NCBI GenBank assembly: GCA_947496235.1
Contig: CANMCE010000001.1
Span: 186,001-250,000, forward strand
From: an uncultured Glaciecola sp.
GTDB taxonomy: Bacteria > Pseudomonadota > Gammaproteobacteria > Enterobacterales > Alteromonadaceae
Direction of reading: 5' to 3'
Length of the DNA: 64,000 bases
Part shown: in pieces, positions 27,283 to 36,744 of the stretch
Numbering within the stretch: position 1 is the stretch's first letter
Layout of the letters: every line of letters begins with the position of its first letter
Translations under genes and position numbers: made by a program
The notes under the pieces: generated by a model
What the model was told of the DNA's origin: nothing
What the model saw: only the letters and a program-made list of their open reading frames with translations
Database searches by the model: none

Positions 27283-28209
27283 TTACAGTTTGCTTTCTAA
27301 TTCTGGAAGCACTTCGAAAAGATCTCCCACTAAACCGTAATCCGCCACCTGAAAAATTGGCGCTTCTTCATCTTTGTTAATAGCAACGATGACTTTAGAG
27401 TCTTTCATACCAGCAAGATGCTGAATAGCACCAGAAATCCCAACTGCAATGTAAAGTTGAGGCGCAACAATTTTACCCGTTTGACCAACTTGCATATCAT
27501 TAGGTACAAAACCAGCGTCTACGGCCGCTCTGGAAGCGCCAATAGCCGCTCCAAGCTTGTCAGCTATACCATTTAACAGTGAGAAGTTTTCGCCATTTTG
27601 CATGCCTCTTCCACCAGAGATAATGACATCAGCAGCGGTTAGTTCTGGACGCTCAGACTTAGTCAACTCTTCACCAACAAAGCTAGATTTACTTGTGCCT
27701 GCATCCACTGAAATTGCTTCAACTGAAGCTGAGCCGCCATTTTCGGCGGCATCAAAGGCCGCGGCACGCACTGTCACCACCTTTTTATCATCTTCACTTT
27801 GTACTGTAGCAATCGCATTGCCTGCGTAAATTGGACGCACAAAGGTGTCGGCCGATTCTACGGCAATAATATCGGATATCTGCGCCACATCTAATAAAGC
27901 AGCAACCCTTGGCATAAAGTTTTTGCCTGTGGTGGTAGCTGCTGCGAAGATATGCGTATAATCATTTGCTAGATCAACTACGACCTTGGCAACAGTTTCT
28001 GGTAACTGGTGTTCGCATTCTGCTGAGTCAACAACAAGAACTTTATCTACACCTGTTATTTGCGCTGCCGCTTGGGCAACTGAATCACAATTTGCGCCCA
28101 CGACTAACACTGTGACACTGTCACCAACAGCAGTTGCAGCGGTTACCAGTTTGTTGGTTTCTGTTTTTAAACTACTATTATCGTGTTCGGCATATACTAA
28201 AACTGTCAT
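27283..28209 (-). CDS. etfA: Electron transfer flavoprotein alpha subunit
   Basis: 308 residues, standard. An N-terminal ETF domain, then the C-terminal FAD-binding domain with [24 protein letters not shown] and [27 protein letters not shown]. With EtfB it carries electrons from acyl-CoA dehydrogenases to ETF-ubiquinone oxidoreductase. Its ATG follows the etfB stop directly, with AGGTGA inside the etfB end. It ends at a strong terminator. Confidence 0.97.
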   Translation of the reverse strand: MTVLVYAEHDNSSLKTETNKLVTAATAVGDSVTVLVVGANCDSVAQAAAQITGVDKVLVVDSAECEHQLPETVAKVVVDLANDYTHIFAAATTTGKNFMPRVAALLDVAQISDIIAVESADTFVRPIYAGNAIATVQSEDDKKVVTVRAAAFDAAENGGSASVEAISVDAGTSKSSFVGEELTKSERPELTAADVIISGGRGMQNGENFSLLNGIADKLGAAIGASRAAVDAGFVPNDMQVGQTGKIVAPQLYIAVGISGAIQHLAGMKDSKVIVAINKDEEAPIFQVADYGLVGDLFEVLPELESKL

Positions 28210-28959
28210 TTAGATCACCTTCGCTTCATTTTTTAACTTTTCAACTAATTCATCTACGTCTGCGACCTTAATACCACCTTGTCTTTGCGGTGGCGGCGTT
28301 ACTTTTAAGGTTTTCACTTTAGATTCTAATGCAACACCCATATCAGCAGCAGATTTCACATCTATGGGTTTTCTTTTCGCTTTCATAATGTTAGGTAAGG
28401 ATGCATAGCGAGGTTCATTTAATCTAAGATCAGTAGTAACAACTGCTGGTAAGCTTAGAGATACCGTCTGCAAACCACCATCGATTTCACGAGTAACCTC
28501 TACCTTACCTTCTTCTACTACCACTTTAGAGGCAAAAGTGCCTTGTGGCATATCCGTTAATGCTGCGAGCATTTGCCCAGTTTGGTTATTATCTGAATCA
28601 ATTGATTGCTTACCTAAAATAACTAAATCAGGCGCTTCTTCTTCAACCACTTTCTGTAGCAATTTCGCTACTTGCAGCGAATCAAGTGCTACATCAGTTT
28701 CAATATGAATACCACGGTCAGCACCAAGGGCTAAGCCCGTACGAATTTGTTCTTGGCAGGTTTTTTCACCAATAGAAACCACTATAATTTCAGTTGCTAT
28801 GCCTTTTTCTTTAAGGCGAACAGCTTCTTCAACAGCAATTTCGCAAAACGGGTTAATCGCCATTTTCACGTTGTTTAAATCAACACCGCTATTGTCTGGC
28901 TTCACTCGCACCTTAACGTTGTAGTCTATTGCGCGTTTAACCGGAACTAATATCTTCAT
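28210..28959 (-). CDS. etfB: Electron transfer flavoprotein beta subunit
   Basis: 249 residues. [19 protein letters not shown] at the N-terminus, with [19 protein letters not shown] in the AMP-binding loop and the recognition-loop region near 190-200 ([18 protein letters not shown]). First gene of etfBA. AGGGGTAACT lies just before the ATG. Divergent from the ETF-QO gene across a 330-bp region, so both halves of the pathway may share control. Confidence 0.97.
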   Translation of the reverse strand: MKILVPVKRAIDYNVKVRVKPDNSGVDLNNVKMAINPFCEIAVEEAVRLKEKGIATEIIVVSIGEKTCQEQIRTGLALGADRGIHIETDVALDSLQVAKLLQKVVEEEAPDLVILGKQSIDSDNNQTGQMLAALTDMPQGTFASKVVVEEGKVEVTREIDGGLQTVSLSLPAVVTTDLRLNEPRYASLPNIMKAKRKPIDVKSAADMGVALESKVKTLKVTPPPQRQGGIKVADVDELVEKLKNEAKVI

Positions 28960-29289
28960 AGTTACCCCTGTATTTGTTTACTGTATGGACAGTAATTTAA
29001 ATATTCATTTTATCAATTGCATATAGTTATGAAAAAAAATATTAATCGCTAAACTAGATGCTATAAGGATATTTACCTGCTTTGCAGGTAAATTCGAATA
29101 GGTCGCAATCTTACGACAGTTGACGTAAACTTCAACCTACTTTACCTTTTGTCGCACACATAAATTTTACATTGTTTTGACGACTTGTAATATTCGTTTG
29201 GCGAATATTAACCAATAAACGACAAGCAATGTTGATTGAGTCTAATGTTAAATTGCGATTCACGATCAGCCTAAAGAGTGGAGATCACC
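28960..29289. promoter_or_regulatory. 330-bp divergent control region between etfB and the ETF-QO gene
   Basis: There is no credible gene in this stretch. It holds a perfect 9-bp hairpin TTTACCTGC-TTT-GCAGGTAAA (29072-29092) and an 8-bp dyad AATATTCG-TTTGG-CGAATATT (29189-29209), itself flanked by CTTGT (29184-29188) and ACAAG (29222-29226). An imperfect dyad TTGACGTAAACTTCAA (29120-29135) lies between them. These are candidate operators for a fatty-acid or branched-chain regulator; I cannot assign which. Confidence 0.45.
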
Positions 29290-30933
29290 GTGGAAAGAGA
29301 AGTAATGGAATTTGATGTTGTTGTCGTTGGCGGCGGACCATCTGGACTTTCAACAGCTATTAAACTTAAACAGTTAGCAAATGAAAACAATACTGAATTA
29401 AATGTTTGTGTAATTGAAAAAGGATCTGAAATAGGCGCACATATTCTCTCTGGTGCTGTTTTTGAACCTAAAGCACTAAATGAATTAATTCCCAATTGGC
29501 AAGAACTCGGCGCCCCGGTCTCTACCAAGGTAACTGAAGATCACATTTATTTGTTAAATAGTGAAAGCAAAGCAACACGTTTACCTAATTTCATGACACC
29601 TAAAACCATGCATAACAGCGGGAATTATATTGTCAGTATGGGTAACTTATGCCGCTGGCTTGCAGAACAAGCTGAAACGCTTGGGATAGAAATCTACCCA
29701 GGATTTGCTGCGGCTGAAGTACATTATGATGAGGATGGAAAAGTAGCTGGCGTTATCACTGGAGAGATGGGCCGCAAGGCCAGTGGCGAAGAAGGCGCTG
29801 ATTTTGTTCCTAGCATGCTATTGTCTGGAAAATATACTGTGTTTGCTGAAGGCTGTAGAGGTCATCTTGGTAAACAATTGATCAGCAAATTTGCTTTAGA
29901 TAAAGATGTTTCACCACAACATTACGCTATTGGATTTAAAGAAATCTGGGATATACCGGCCGAACAGCATCAAGAAGGGCTAGTGGTTCACACCGCGGGT
30001 TGGCCGTTATTCGACGCAACCGGTGGTAGTTATCTATATCATGCGGAAAATAACCAAGTGTTTGTTGGATTAATTGTCGACCTTAACTACCAAAATCCTC
30101 ATTTAAGTCCGTTTGATGAATTCCAACGTCTGAAGCATCATCCTGTCATTGCTGAAACCTTAAAAGGTGGCACTAGAGCGAGCTATGGTGCTAGAGCTAT
30201 TGCCAAAGGTGGTCTTCAAAGTCTCCCTAAAATGACTTTCCCTGGTGGTATGATGGTCGGTTGTAATGCTGGTACGCTTAACTTTTCGAAGATTAAAGGT
30301 AATCACACCGCAATGAAATCAGGCATGATAGCGGCAGAATGTATTTTCGAGTTGCTACAATCTGGTAAAACCGGTGAAGAACCAACTATTTACACCGAAA
30401 AATTTGAGCAATCTTGGGTGTATGATGAACTTTACCGTTCACGTAATTTTGGTTCTGCCATCCATAAATTTGGTAATTTCGTCGGCGGCGCATATAACAC
30501 CCTAGACCAAAATTTCTTCGGTGGAAAATTGCCGTTTACCTTTACAGATACCAAACCCGATTACGCATGTCTGAAAACAGCAGCTGAAATGCCTAAAATT
30601 GAGTATCCTAAACCTGATAATACATTGAGTTTTGACAAGCTATCTTCGGTATTTATTTCCAATACAAACCATGAAGAAGACCAACCTTGTCACTTAAAAT
30701 TAAAAGATCCAAGTATTCCAATTTCCGTAAACTTATCTAAATACAATGAACCTGCACAACGGTACTGCCCAGCCGGTGTTTACGAAGTTGTTGAAGAAGG
30801 CGATGAGAAAAAATTTCAGATTAATGCGCAAAACTGTATTCACTGTAAAACCTGTGACATTAAAGAGCCAAATCAAAACATCAATTGGGTTGTACCTGAA
30901 GGTGGTGGTGGTCCAAATTACCCTAATATGTAA
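29290..30933 (+). CDS. Electron transfer flavoprotein-ubiquinone oxidoreductase
   Basis: The start is GTG at 29290, because TGGAG ends 6 bases upstream; the frame itself opens at a GTG 12 bases earlier. About 547 residues. FAD-binding VVVGGGPSGLSTAIKLKQL near the N-terminus, a membrane-associated ubiquinone-binding middle (GCNAGTLNFSKIKGNHTAM), and a C-terminal [4Fe-4S] site with Cys in RYCPAGVYE and in NCIHCKTCDIKEPNQNI. Inner-membrane enzyme passing electrons from ETF to ubiquinone. Followed 8 bp later by a hydrolase gene. Confidence 0.95.
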   Translation: MEREVMEFDVVVVGGGPSGLSTAIKLKQLANENNTELNVCVIEKGSEIGAHILSGAVFEPKALNELIPNWQELGAPVSTKVTEDHIYLLNSESKATRLPNFMTPKTMHNSGNYIVSMGNLCRWLAEQAETLGIEIYPGFAAAEVHYDEDGKVAGVITGEMGRKASGEEGADFVPSMLLSGKYTVFAEGCRGHLGKQLISKFALDKDVSPQHYAIGFKEIWDIPAEQHQEGLVVHTAGWPLFDATGGSYLYHAENNQVFVGLIVDLNYQNPHLSPFDEFQRLKHHPVIAETLKGGTRASYGARAIAKGGLQSLPKMTFPGGMMVGCNAGTLNFSKIKGNHTAMKSGMIAAECIFELLQSGKTGEEPTIYTEKFEQSWVYDELYRSRNFGSAIHKFGNFVGGAYNTLDQNFFGGKLPFTFTDTKPDYACLKTAAEMPKIEYPKPDNTLSFDKLSSVFISNTNHEEDQPCHLKLKDPSIPISVNLSKYNEPAQRYCPAGVYEVVEEGDEKKFQINAQNCIHCKTCDIKEPNQNINWVVPEGGGGPNYPNM

Positions 30934-30941
30934 GGACAGTT

Positions 30942-31739
30942 TTGACACAAAGTTCTCTTAATTATGAATTAGTAAATAAGCAACAAGGCGATTCTATATC
31001 GCCTTGTTTAGTGCTTATCCATGGCCTTTTCGGCAGTTTAGATAATTTAGCTGTTATTCGGCGCCATTTTGAAGATAAATATTCTGTATTGAGTATCGAT
31101 CTTCCTGATCATGGCAAATCATACCGCAGTGACACCTTCAGTTTCGATGATTATGCGCAAAGTATTTGCTCTCTTATTCAAAGTTTAGAACTAACACAAG
31201 TATACCTTGTGGGCCATTCTTTGGGCGGCAAAGTTGCTATGTTGGTGGCCCATAAAATACCAGACATTGTTAAGCGTTTGGTAGTAATGGATATTGCGCC
31301 AGTGGCATATTCTCCGCGCCATCAAAATGTTTTGAACGGGCTGAATAATGTTAAGCTTGATCAAATATCCGATCGAAAAGATGCTCAAAAACAACTTGCT
31401 GAATATGTGCAAGATTCTGGAACTCAAGCCTTTCTATTAAAAAGCTTATATCAAAATGAAAGTGGACATTGGCAATGGCGTTTTAATGTTTCATTGATTG
31501 AAAAAGACTATGACAAACTTAGCGCTTGGACGGAAACTGAAAATCTCTACTCAGGCCCTACACTCTTCATTAAAGGCGCTGAAAGTGATTATATTCTTGC
31601 TGAACATCAAGATACCATTATGCGACAACTTCCCAATGCTTCAGCAAAAATTGTACAAGCAGGTCATTGGCTTCACGCGCAAAAACCACAGGTAATTAAC
31701 GCATTAATTACAAATTTTTTACCTGAAAAGGATAATTGA
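30942..31739 (+). CDS. Alpha/beta hydrolase, YbfF-like acyl-CoA esterase
   Basis: 265 residues from a TTG at 30942, with AAGGA 5-6 bases upstream. Nucleophile elbow GHSLGGK with Ser, oxyanion region LIHGLFGSLDNL, and the catalytic His in QAGHWLHAQKP near the C-terminus. E. coli YbfF is an esterase acting on acyl-CoA-type thioesters, and ybfF is encoded near fldA-fur there too, which the local order here echoes. Probably co-transcribed with the ETF-QO gene. Confidence 0.85.
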   Translation: MTQSSLNYELVNKQQGDSISPCLVLIHGLFGSLDNLAVIRRHFEDKYSVLSIDLPDHGKSYRSDTFSFDDYAQSICSLIQSLELTQVYLVGHSLGGKVAMLVAHKIPDIVKRLVVMDIAPVAYSPRHQNVLNGLNNVKLDQISDRKDAQKQLAEYVQDSGTQAFLLKSLYQNESGHWQWRFNVSLIEKDYDKLSAWTETENLYSGPTLFIKGAESDYILAEHQDTIMRQLPNASAKIVQAGHWLHAQKPQVINALITNFLPEKDN

Positions 31740-31825
31740 CATTTTTTTCGCCGATAACTTGCGTTTTCGTAGAAAAAGTCTTTGATTATGCTAGTATTCG
31801 CGCTCTTTATTAAGAGGTTGTGTAG

Positions 31826-32035
31826 ATGTCTCCAGAGACTTTTCAAACATTAGAATCGATAGCCCTTGATGTCGCTTTAGTTGTTTTATTCATACTAATG
31901 TTTTTTGCTGTCCATGATGTAATGAAAAAAAATGACGTTCCTGTGTATGGTCGATTGGTCGCCTATGGCGTATTAGGGCTAGGTGCGTTAGGATTCGCAA
32001 TCAAAGGCATTATTAAATTAGTTTACGGTATTTAA
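31826..32035 (+). CDS. DUF2788 small membrane protein
   Basis: 69 residues. Two hydrophobic helices (about 14-33 and 43-66) joined by HDVMKKNDVPVYGRL, which is the recognisable core of DUF2788. Function unknown. In several gammaproteobacteria this gene precedes fldA, as here (24 bp gap), so it is probably co-transcribed with flavodoxin. AGAGG sits before the ATG. A possible extended -10 element (TGCTAGTAT, 31789-31797) lies upstream. Confidence 0.8.
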   Translation: MSPETFQTLESIALDVALVVLFILMFFAVHDVMKKNDVPVYGRLVAYGVLGLGALGFAIKGIIKLVYGI

Positions 32036-32059
32036 ATTAGCGTTTTTCGAGGTATGTAA

Positions 32060-32584
32060 ATGGCAAGTGTTGGATTATTCTTTGGTAGTGACACAGGTAA
32101 CACTGAACATGTAGCAAAAATGATTCAGAAAGAACTAGGCAAGCATCTAATTGATGTGCATGACATTGCAAAAAGCACTAAAGAGCAAATTGCCGAATTT
32201 GACCTGCTAATTTTTGGTATTCCCACCTGGTATTATGGTGAAGCCCAATGCGATTGGGATGACTTTTTCCCAGAATTAGAAGAAATTAATTTTGAAGATA
32301 AGCTTGTAGCGATCTTTGGTTGCGGTGATCAAGAAGATTATGCTGAATATTTCCTCGACGCCATGGGCATGATACGCGATATTGTTGAACCTAAAGGCGC
32401 AATAATTATTGGTCATTGGCCGACAGATAGCTACGAATTCGAAGCATCTAAAGGCATGGCTGATGACGACCACTTTGTGGGTTTAGGCATCGACGAAGAT
32501 AGACAACCTGAGCTTACTGATGAACGTGTAATTAAGTGGTGCGCACAAATTCGCGAAGAAATGTGTTTATCTGAACTTGAATAA
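32060..32584 (+). CDS. fldA: Flavodoxin (long chain)
   Basis: 174 residues. FMN phosphate loop GSDTGNTE at 9-16, PTWYYGEAQCDWDDF at 55-69 with the aromatic residue stacking on the flavin, and FGCGDQEDYAEYF at 86-98 with the second Tyr. A cytosolic low-potential electron carrier that replaces ferredoxin under iron limitation and serves biosynthetic enzymes. In E. coli fldA lies directly upstream of fur. Here a fur gene lies 7.4 kb further along. Confidence 0.97.
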   Translation: MASVGLFFGSDTGNTEHVAKMIQKELGKHLIDVHDIAKSTKEQIAEFDLLIFGIPTWYYGEAQCDWDDFFPELEEINFEDKLVAIFGCGDQEDYAEYFLDAMGMIRDIVEPKGAIIIGHWPTDSYEFEASKGMADDDHFVGLGIDEDRQPELTDERVIKWCAQIREEMCLSELE

Positions 32585-32596
32585 TTAATGAAAACA

Positions 32597-32620
32597 TCTG
32601 GCTTCTTCTTAGAAGCCAGA
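32597..32620 (+). terminator. 3' hairpin after fldA
   Basis: Perfect 10-bp stem TCTGGCTTCT/AGAAGCCAGA with a TCTT loop, starting 12 bp past the fldA stop. The following bases (CAATTACC) are not a U-tract, so it is a weak terminator or an mRNA-end stabiliser. Confidence 0.55.
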
Positions 32621-32825
32621 CAATTACCTAGCTTGTATTTAGTCCAACCCCACAATATTAACCTCTGCTAATGACTGTTAATATCGCTAAAATAAATCGG
32701 TACGCTTTTCCTTTAAGCCACACCACATAAATTCATTAATTGTTGCACCTAAGATATTTCAATACTTACCGAAGATTGCTATTCTGACCTTGCTCCAATT
32801 CCTATAACAATAACGAGACAGATCT

Positions 32826-35678
32826 ATGAAAAAACGCTTAATTGCGGTTGGCTTGTTTTGCTCATTGCAAGTCAACGCGAGTCTATTAATGAAGCCTACC
32901 TATCATCCTGATATCGACTATCAAGGGAAAATTTTAACCGGGGATTATGTATCGACATTGACCCCTCCAGAACAAATATTAGGTTTTGAAGTAGGTCAAA
33001 GAGTTGCCGACCCAGCGCAAATTAGCCAAGCATTAAAAACCTGGGAAACTCAAACCGATCGCTTGCACTTAGTTGAATATGCAAGAAGTCATGAAAACCG
33101 TCCTTTGTACGCCGCGTTTATTTCAAGTCCAAAGAATTTAAATAATCTTGAAGCCATCAAAACCAAGTTAAATCAACTAGCTGATCCACGTAGCATCAAT
33201 GACGGTGATGCAAAAAAAATCATTGATGAGTTACCGGCAATCGCCTGGATGGCCTATTCCATTCACGGTAATGAAACCTCTGGCGCCGATGCTGCATTAG
33301 CTGCCATTTATCATTACCTAGCAGAGCAAGGTGACGATGTGTCTAAGATGCTAGATGATATGATCATCATCATAGACCCAATGATGAACCCTGATGGTCG
33401 AGCTAGATTTGCCAAGTCGCTGGAGCAATATAGAGGAACAGCGCCAAATGTAGACGATCAATCCTTGTTGCATAGAGGCGATTGGCCTTATGGACGCACT
33501 AACCATTATTTGTTCGATCTGAACAGAGATTTCGTTTACTTAACACAGCCTGAAACCAAAGGTCGAGTGGCGCTGATTAACAAATGGCGTCCGCAGTTAA
33601 TGATTGATGGTCATGAAATGGGCTCTCAGGACACTTTTTTAATGGGCCCTCCTCGACAACCGTTAAACTTCAACATAGCCCCTAGCGTGCAAAAATGGGC
33701 GAATAACTTCGCTCAAGAGCAAGCAGAGGCTTTTGACGCAAAAGGTTGGCGTTACTATAACGGTGAATGGTTTGAAAACTGGTATCCTGGATATTCAAAC
33801 TACGCTGAATATCGAGGTTCTATGCATATTCTTTATGAACAATCACGGATGGCAGAAGATGGCGTAAAACGTCCTGAAGGCACAATCCAAACATATAAAG
33901 AATCTGTACATCATCAGTTTGTGAGTACCATAGCCAACCTTGAATCACTGCAAAAATATTCTAAAGAAATGTACAAAGACTATTGGCAAGACCGCAAAAT
34001 GTTAGTGTCTAGCAAAAGTCCATTTGCTGATAAAGCCTTTGTCATTATGGCCAACGACAATCATAGCCGAACGCAATTATTAGTGGAAAAACTGCAAGCT
34101 CAAGATATCGAAGTTAAACAAACCACCGAGAAAATGACCTTGCGTGACGCTAAAGACCAATTTGGCGACACTGTTGAAAAATTATCGGTACCTGTAGGTA
34201 GCATTATCATCAATAACAGACAACCCGAGGCTCGGTTACTTTCTGCTATCATGGAATTTGATGCCAAGCTCAAACCCGAAACCATTCAGGAAGAACGAGC
34301 AAAGGTATTAAAAGAAGGCGGTTCTATCATGTATGACACTTCAGCTTGGAACTTCACCATGATGTATGGTTTAGAAGCTTATGAAGTGAGTGAAGAAATT
34401 GACAACAAGGTCAAAGATTACACGCCTGTGTCCTTTTCCTCAAATTCAGTCGATACAAACGCCATTGCTTGGTTGGTGGATGGCGCAGACGATAAATCAG
34501 TCACCTTTGCGGCACGTTTAATGGAATTAGGTGTACAAGTTCGGGTGATAAAAAAAGCCTCCACGTTAAGCGAACAGACCTTCAATCGTGGTACTGTTAT
34601 TATCACAACCACAGACAATCCGGCTCAAACCAATTTAGCGCAAACAGTTGCTGATATGGCAAACGAGTTAAGTTTACCTTTAGCATCCATTACCAGTGGT
34701 TTTGGTGCTGGCGACTTACCTGATTGGGGTGGTGAAAACTTTGTTTTATTACAAAAACCTCAAATTGCCATAGCGTCACAAGCCGGTACCAGCAGCGGTG
34801 ATGTGGGTTCTACTTGGTGGTCAATTGACAGTAACCTCGGCATTCGTCATTCACATTTGGATTCAAGCGCTTTCGGTTATAGTGATTTGAGACGTTACAA
34901 TGTCATCATTTTACCTAATCGCTATCGTTTGGATAATGGTGCTGCAGGCGCTTTAAAAGAATGGGTAAGGCAAGGTGGTACCTTGATCACTCATGACAAT
35001 TCCAGTGCCTTAGTTAGCAAATTAGAGGGTTTTACCGATGTAAAAGTCCTTGCCGACATTTTTGCTGACGCAGAGAAATTCGATACCGCACTACAAAGAC
35101 GACTTCTGGCCAGAGAAGATTATGCTGTCACTGATAGTTTATCCTCCTCTACCCTATCAACAGACGTCAGTTACCCTTGGGACGAAACGCCAAAAGCGCT
35201 GTCTGAAAAAGAACTCGAAAAGCGTGATAAATGGCAATCTTTGTTTATGCCAGCAGGTGCTATGGTCGCCGGTACTGTAGACCAATCACACTGGTTAACC
35301 TTTGGTACCAATCCTATATTACCGTTGATGTACGAAGATCAAACCATATTAGTAGCACCAGAGTCAGCAGAATCTGTGATTGATGTAGGCGTTTACCAAG
35401 ATGATGCAAATGCCGAATACAAAGATGCCCTTGGCTGGTATTCAATTCCAAATGGGCAATCACTTAAGGTTCGCATGAGTGGATTAGTATGGCCAGAAGC
35501 TCAACAGCGTATTGCCAACTCTTCATTTCTGACGCGTGAATCAATAGGTAAAGGTCAGGTAATTCAATTTTCTGGACAACCTAACTTTAGGGGAGCAACA
35601 AGAGGCACCAATCGCCTTCTGCTAAATGCCATTGTCTACGGACCAGGATTTGGTAGTCGGCCTAAAATTGATCTCTAG
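32826..35678 (+). CDS. Secreted M14-family zinc carboxypeptidase-like metallopeptidase
   Basis: 950 residues. Signal peptide of about 18 residues (MKKRLIAVGLFCSLQVNA). Zinc ligands His147-x-x-Glu150 in SIHGNETSG and His263 in MIDGHEMGSQ. NPDG at 188-191 and DLNRDF at 231-236 are the substrate-binding positions of M14 peptidases. Roughly 550 further residues follow the catalytic domain, including a class I glutaminase amidotransferase-like region; their role is not clear. Probably a periplasmic or extracellular peptidase for nutrient peptides. Transcribed alone, with a palindromic terminator. It begins the block separating fldA and fur. Confidence 0.88.
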   Translation: MKKRLIAVGLFCSLQVNASLLMKPTYHPDIDYQGKILTGDYVSTLTPPEQILGFEVGQRVADPAQISQALKTWETQTDRLHLVEYARSHENRPLYAAFISSPKNLNNLEAIKTKLNQLADPRSINDGDAKKIIDELPAIAWMAYSIHGNETSGADAALAAIYHYLAEQGDDVSKMLDDMIIIIDPMMNPDGRARFAKSLEQYRGTAPNVDDQSLLHRGDWPYGRTNHYLFDLNRDFVYLTQPETKGRVALINKWRPQLMIDGHEMGSQDTFLMGPPRQPLNFNIAPSVQKWANNFAQEQAEAFDAKGWRYYNGEWFENWYPGYSNYAEYRGSMHILYEQSRMAEDGVKRPEGTIQTYKESVHHQFVSTIANLESLQKYSKEMYKDYWQDRKMLVSSKSPFADKAFVIMANDNHSRTQLLVEKLQAQDIEVKQTTEKMTLRDAKDQFGDTVEKLSVPVGSIIINNRQPEARLLSAIMEFDAKLKPETIQEERAKVLKEGGSIMYDTSAWNFTMMYGLEAYEVSEEIDNKVKDYTPVSFSSNSVDTNAIAWLVDGADDKSVTFAARLMELGVQVRVIKKASTLSEQTFNRGTVIITTTDNPAQTNLAQTVADMANELSLPLASITSGFGAGDLPDWGGENFVLLQKPQIAIASQAGTSSGDVGSTWWSIDSNLGIRHSHLDSSAFGYSDLRRYNVIILPNRYRLDNGAAGALKEWVRQGGTLITHDNSSALVSKLEGFTDVKVLADIFADAEKFDTALQRRLLAREDYAVTDSLSSSTLSTDVSYPWDETPKALSEKELEKRDKWQSLFMPAGAMVAGTVDQSHWLTFGTNPILPLMYEDQTILVAPESAESVIDVGVYQDDANAEYKDALGWYSIPNGQSLKVRMSGLVWPEAQQRIANSSFLTRESIGKGQVIQFSGQPNFRGATRGTNRLLLNAIVYGPGFGSRPKIDL

Positions 35679-35689
35679 GTATTAAAATT

Positions 35690-35717
35690 AAAAAAGGAGC
35701 TAATTAGCTCCTTTTTT
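35690..35717. terminator. Palindromic bidirectional terminator after the M14 gene
   Basis: AAAAAGGAGCTA is mirrored by TAGCTCCTTTTT around ATT-type centre bases. A-runs on the left and T-runs on the right make it work for both the M14 gene and the convergent DUF3291 gene. Confidence 0.9.
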
Positions 35718-35730
35718 TCCCGCTTTTATT

Positions 35731-36114
35731 TTATTCAAGAGGATGTTTAAAGTTACTTTTAAAGCTGAACGCTTGTGAACTTTCACCATGAGCTCTTAAA
35801 TAATCTAATTTTTCAAAAGCCTCTTGTACGGTGGGAATATGCCCGTTTGGTACCCACCACAGAACATAAGAAGCTTGTTTAATAGGCTTAAACCATTCTT
35901 TTTTACGTTTAAGAAAGTCGATATGATGGGTTTTGAACATAAAACTTTTCAACGACTCAACATTTTCCCAAACCGACATATTGACAATAATATCGGGGTG
36001 TCCCTCGACGGATATATCAGTCGCGTCCCCACTGTCATCCTGCAAGCGCCAAACAAAGCCCTCACTGGACTCAGCAATGGCATTGATAGGGTCTAAATTG
36101 TTGACAAATTCCAT
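35731..36114 (-). CDS. DUF3291 domain protein, possibly lacking its N-terminus
   Basis: 127 residues. The family block is clear: LDPINAIAESSEGFVWRLQ, VNMSVWENVESL, YVLWWVPNGHIPTVQEA and LRAHG. Members I know begin some 20 residues earlier with a LAQLNIA-type strand. Here the in-frame stop at 36139-36141 lies only nine codons before the ATG and the intervening codons (GVQAIKAN) offer no start, so the first strand of the ferredoxin-like fold seems to be missing. AGGCGA lies 11 bases upstream of the ATG. Dimeric alpha-beta-barrel-like fold; function unknown. Confidence 0.75.
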   Translation of the reverse strand: MEFVNNLDPINAIAESSEGFVWRLQDDSGDATDISVEGHPDIIVNMSVWENVESLKSFMFKTHHIDFLKRKKEWFKPIKQASYVLWWVPNGHIPTVQEAFEKLDYLRAHGESSQAFSFKSNFKHPLE

Positions 36115-36218
36115 ATTAGCTTTTATCGCCTGAACACCTTAACTTCTATAGTAGAGTAGTAAGATTAACTTGTTAAATAATTTAAAATGGGCATTTAGAC
36201 CCTTTCATCACAGAATGA

Positions 36219-36623
36219 TTATTGTTTCGGAAACTCACTAAATTGCGGTAGATTGTCGGTTATTTCATACCAATCAGCCTTCGAAGCTACATGCATATGG
36301 GCTTGTGGCAACAATGATGGACTAGCATCTAATGCGCCATATCTAACATGCACTAACCCAGTTTCAGGTTTTTCCCCATACAAGGTGGAACCGCAATTGT
36401 CGCAAAAGCATGATTCCGTTTGTTCACTGCGTTTAAATGATTTGATATTTTCCAAACCCTTAGTTACAGAAAAGTCTTGTTTCACTAACCCTCCGATAGC
36501 TGTACCAGACGCCCCTGAGGATTTTCGGCACAGGGAACAATGGCAATATCCAGCATAAAGAAACTTATCCTTCACTGTAAATTCCACTTTACCACAAACA
36601 CAACTTCCGCTAATTACTGTCAT
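36219..36623 (-). CDS. GFA/CENP-V-domain zinc protein
   Basis: 134 residues. Zinc-binding cysteines in the family pattern: Cys8 and Cys10 (GSCVCGKVEF), Cys27-x-Cys29-x-x-Cys32 (YCHCSLCRK), and a second set in CFCDNCGSTLYGE. Named after the glutathione-dependent formaldehyde-activating enzyme, but most members have no proven activity. Probably a small cytosolic thiol- or aldehyde-related protein. Single gene within the minus-strand accessory block. Confidence 0.85.
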   Translation of the reverse strand: MTVISGSCVCGKVEFTVKDKFLYAGYCHCSLCRKSSGASGTAIGGLVKQDFSVTKGLENIKSFKRSEQTESCFCDNCGSTLYGEKPETGLVHVRYGALDASPSLLPQAHMHVASKADWYEITDNLPQFSEFPKQ

Positions 36624-36744
36624 CTTTTCACCCTTTGACTATAAAAATACTAAAATGCCAGCCTTGGCCTACACTTCATATTTACTTGAGCTGTGAAGTA
36701 TATTTAAAGTATCAGTTTTGTCAAATGGATTTTCGAGGCATTCG

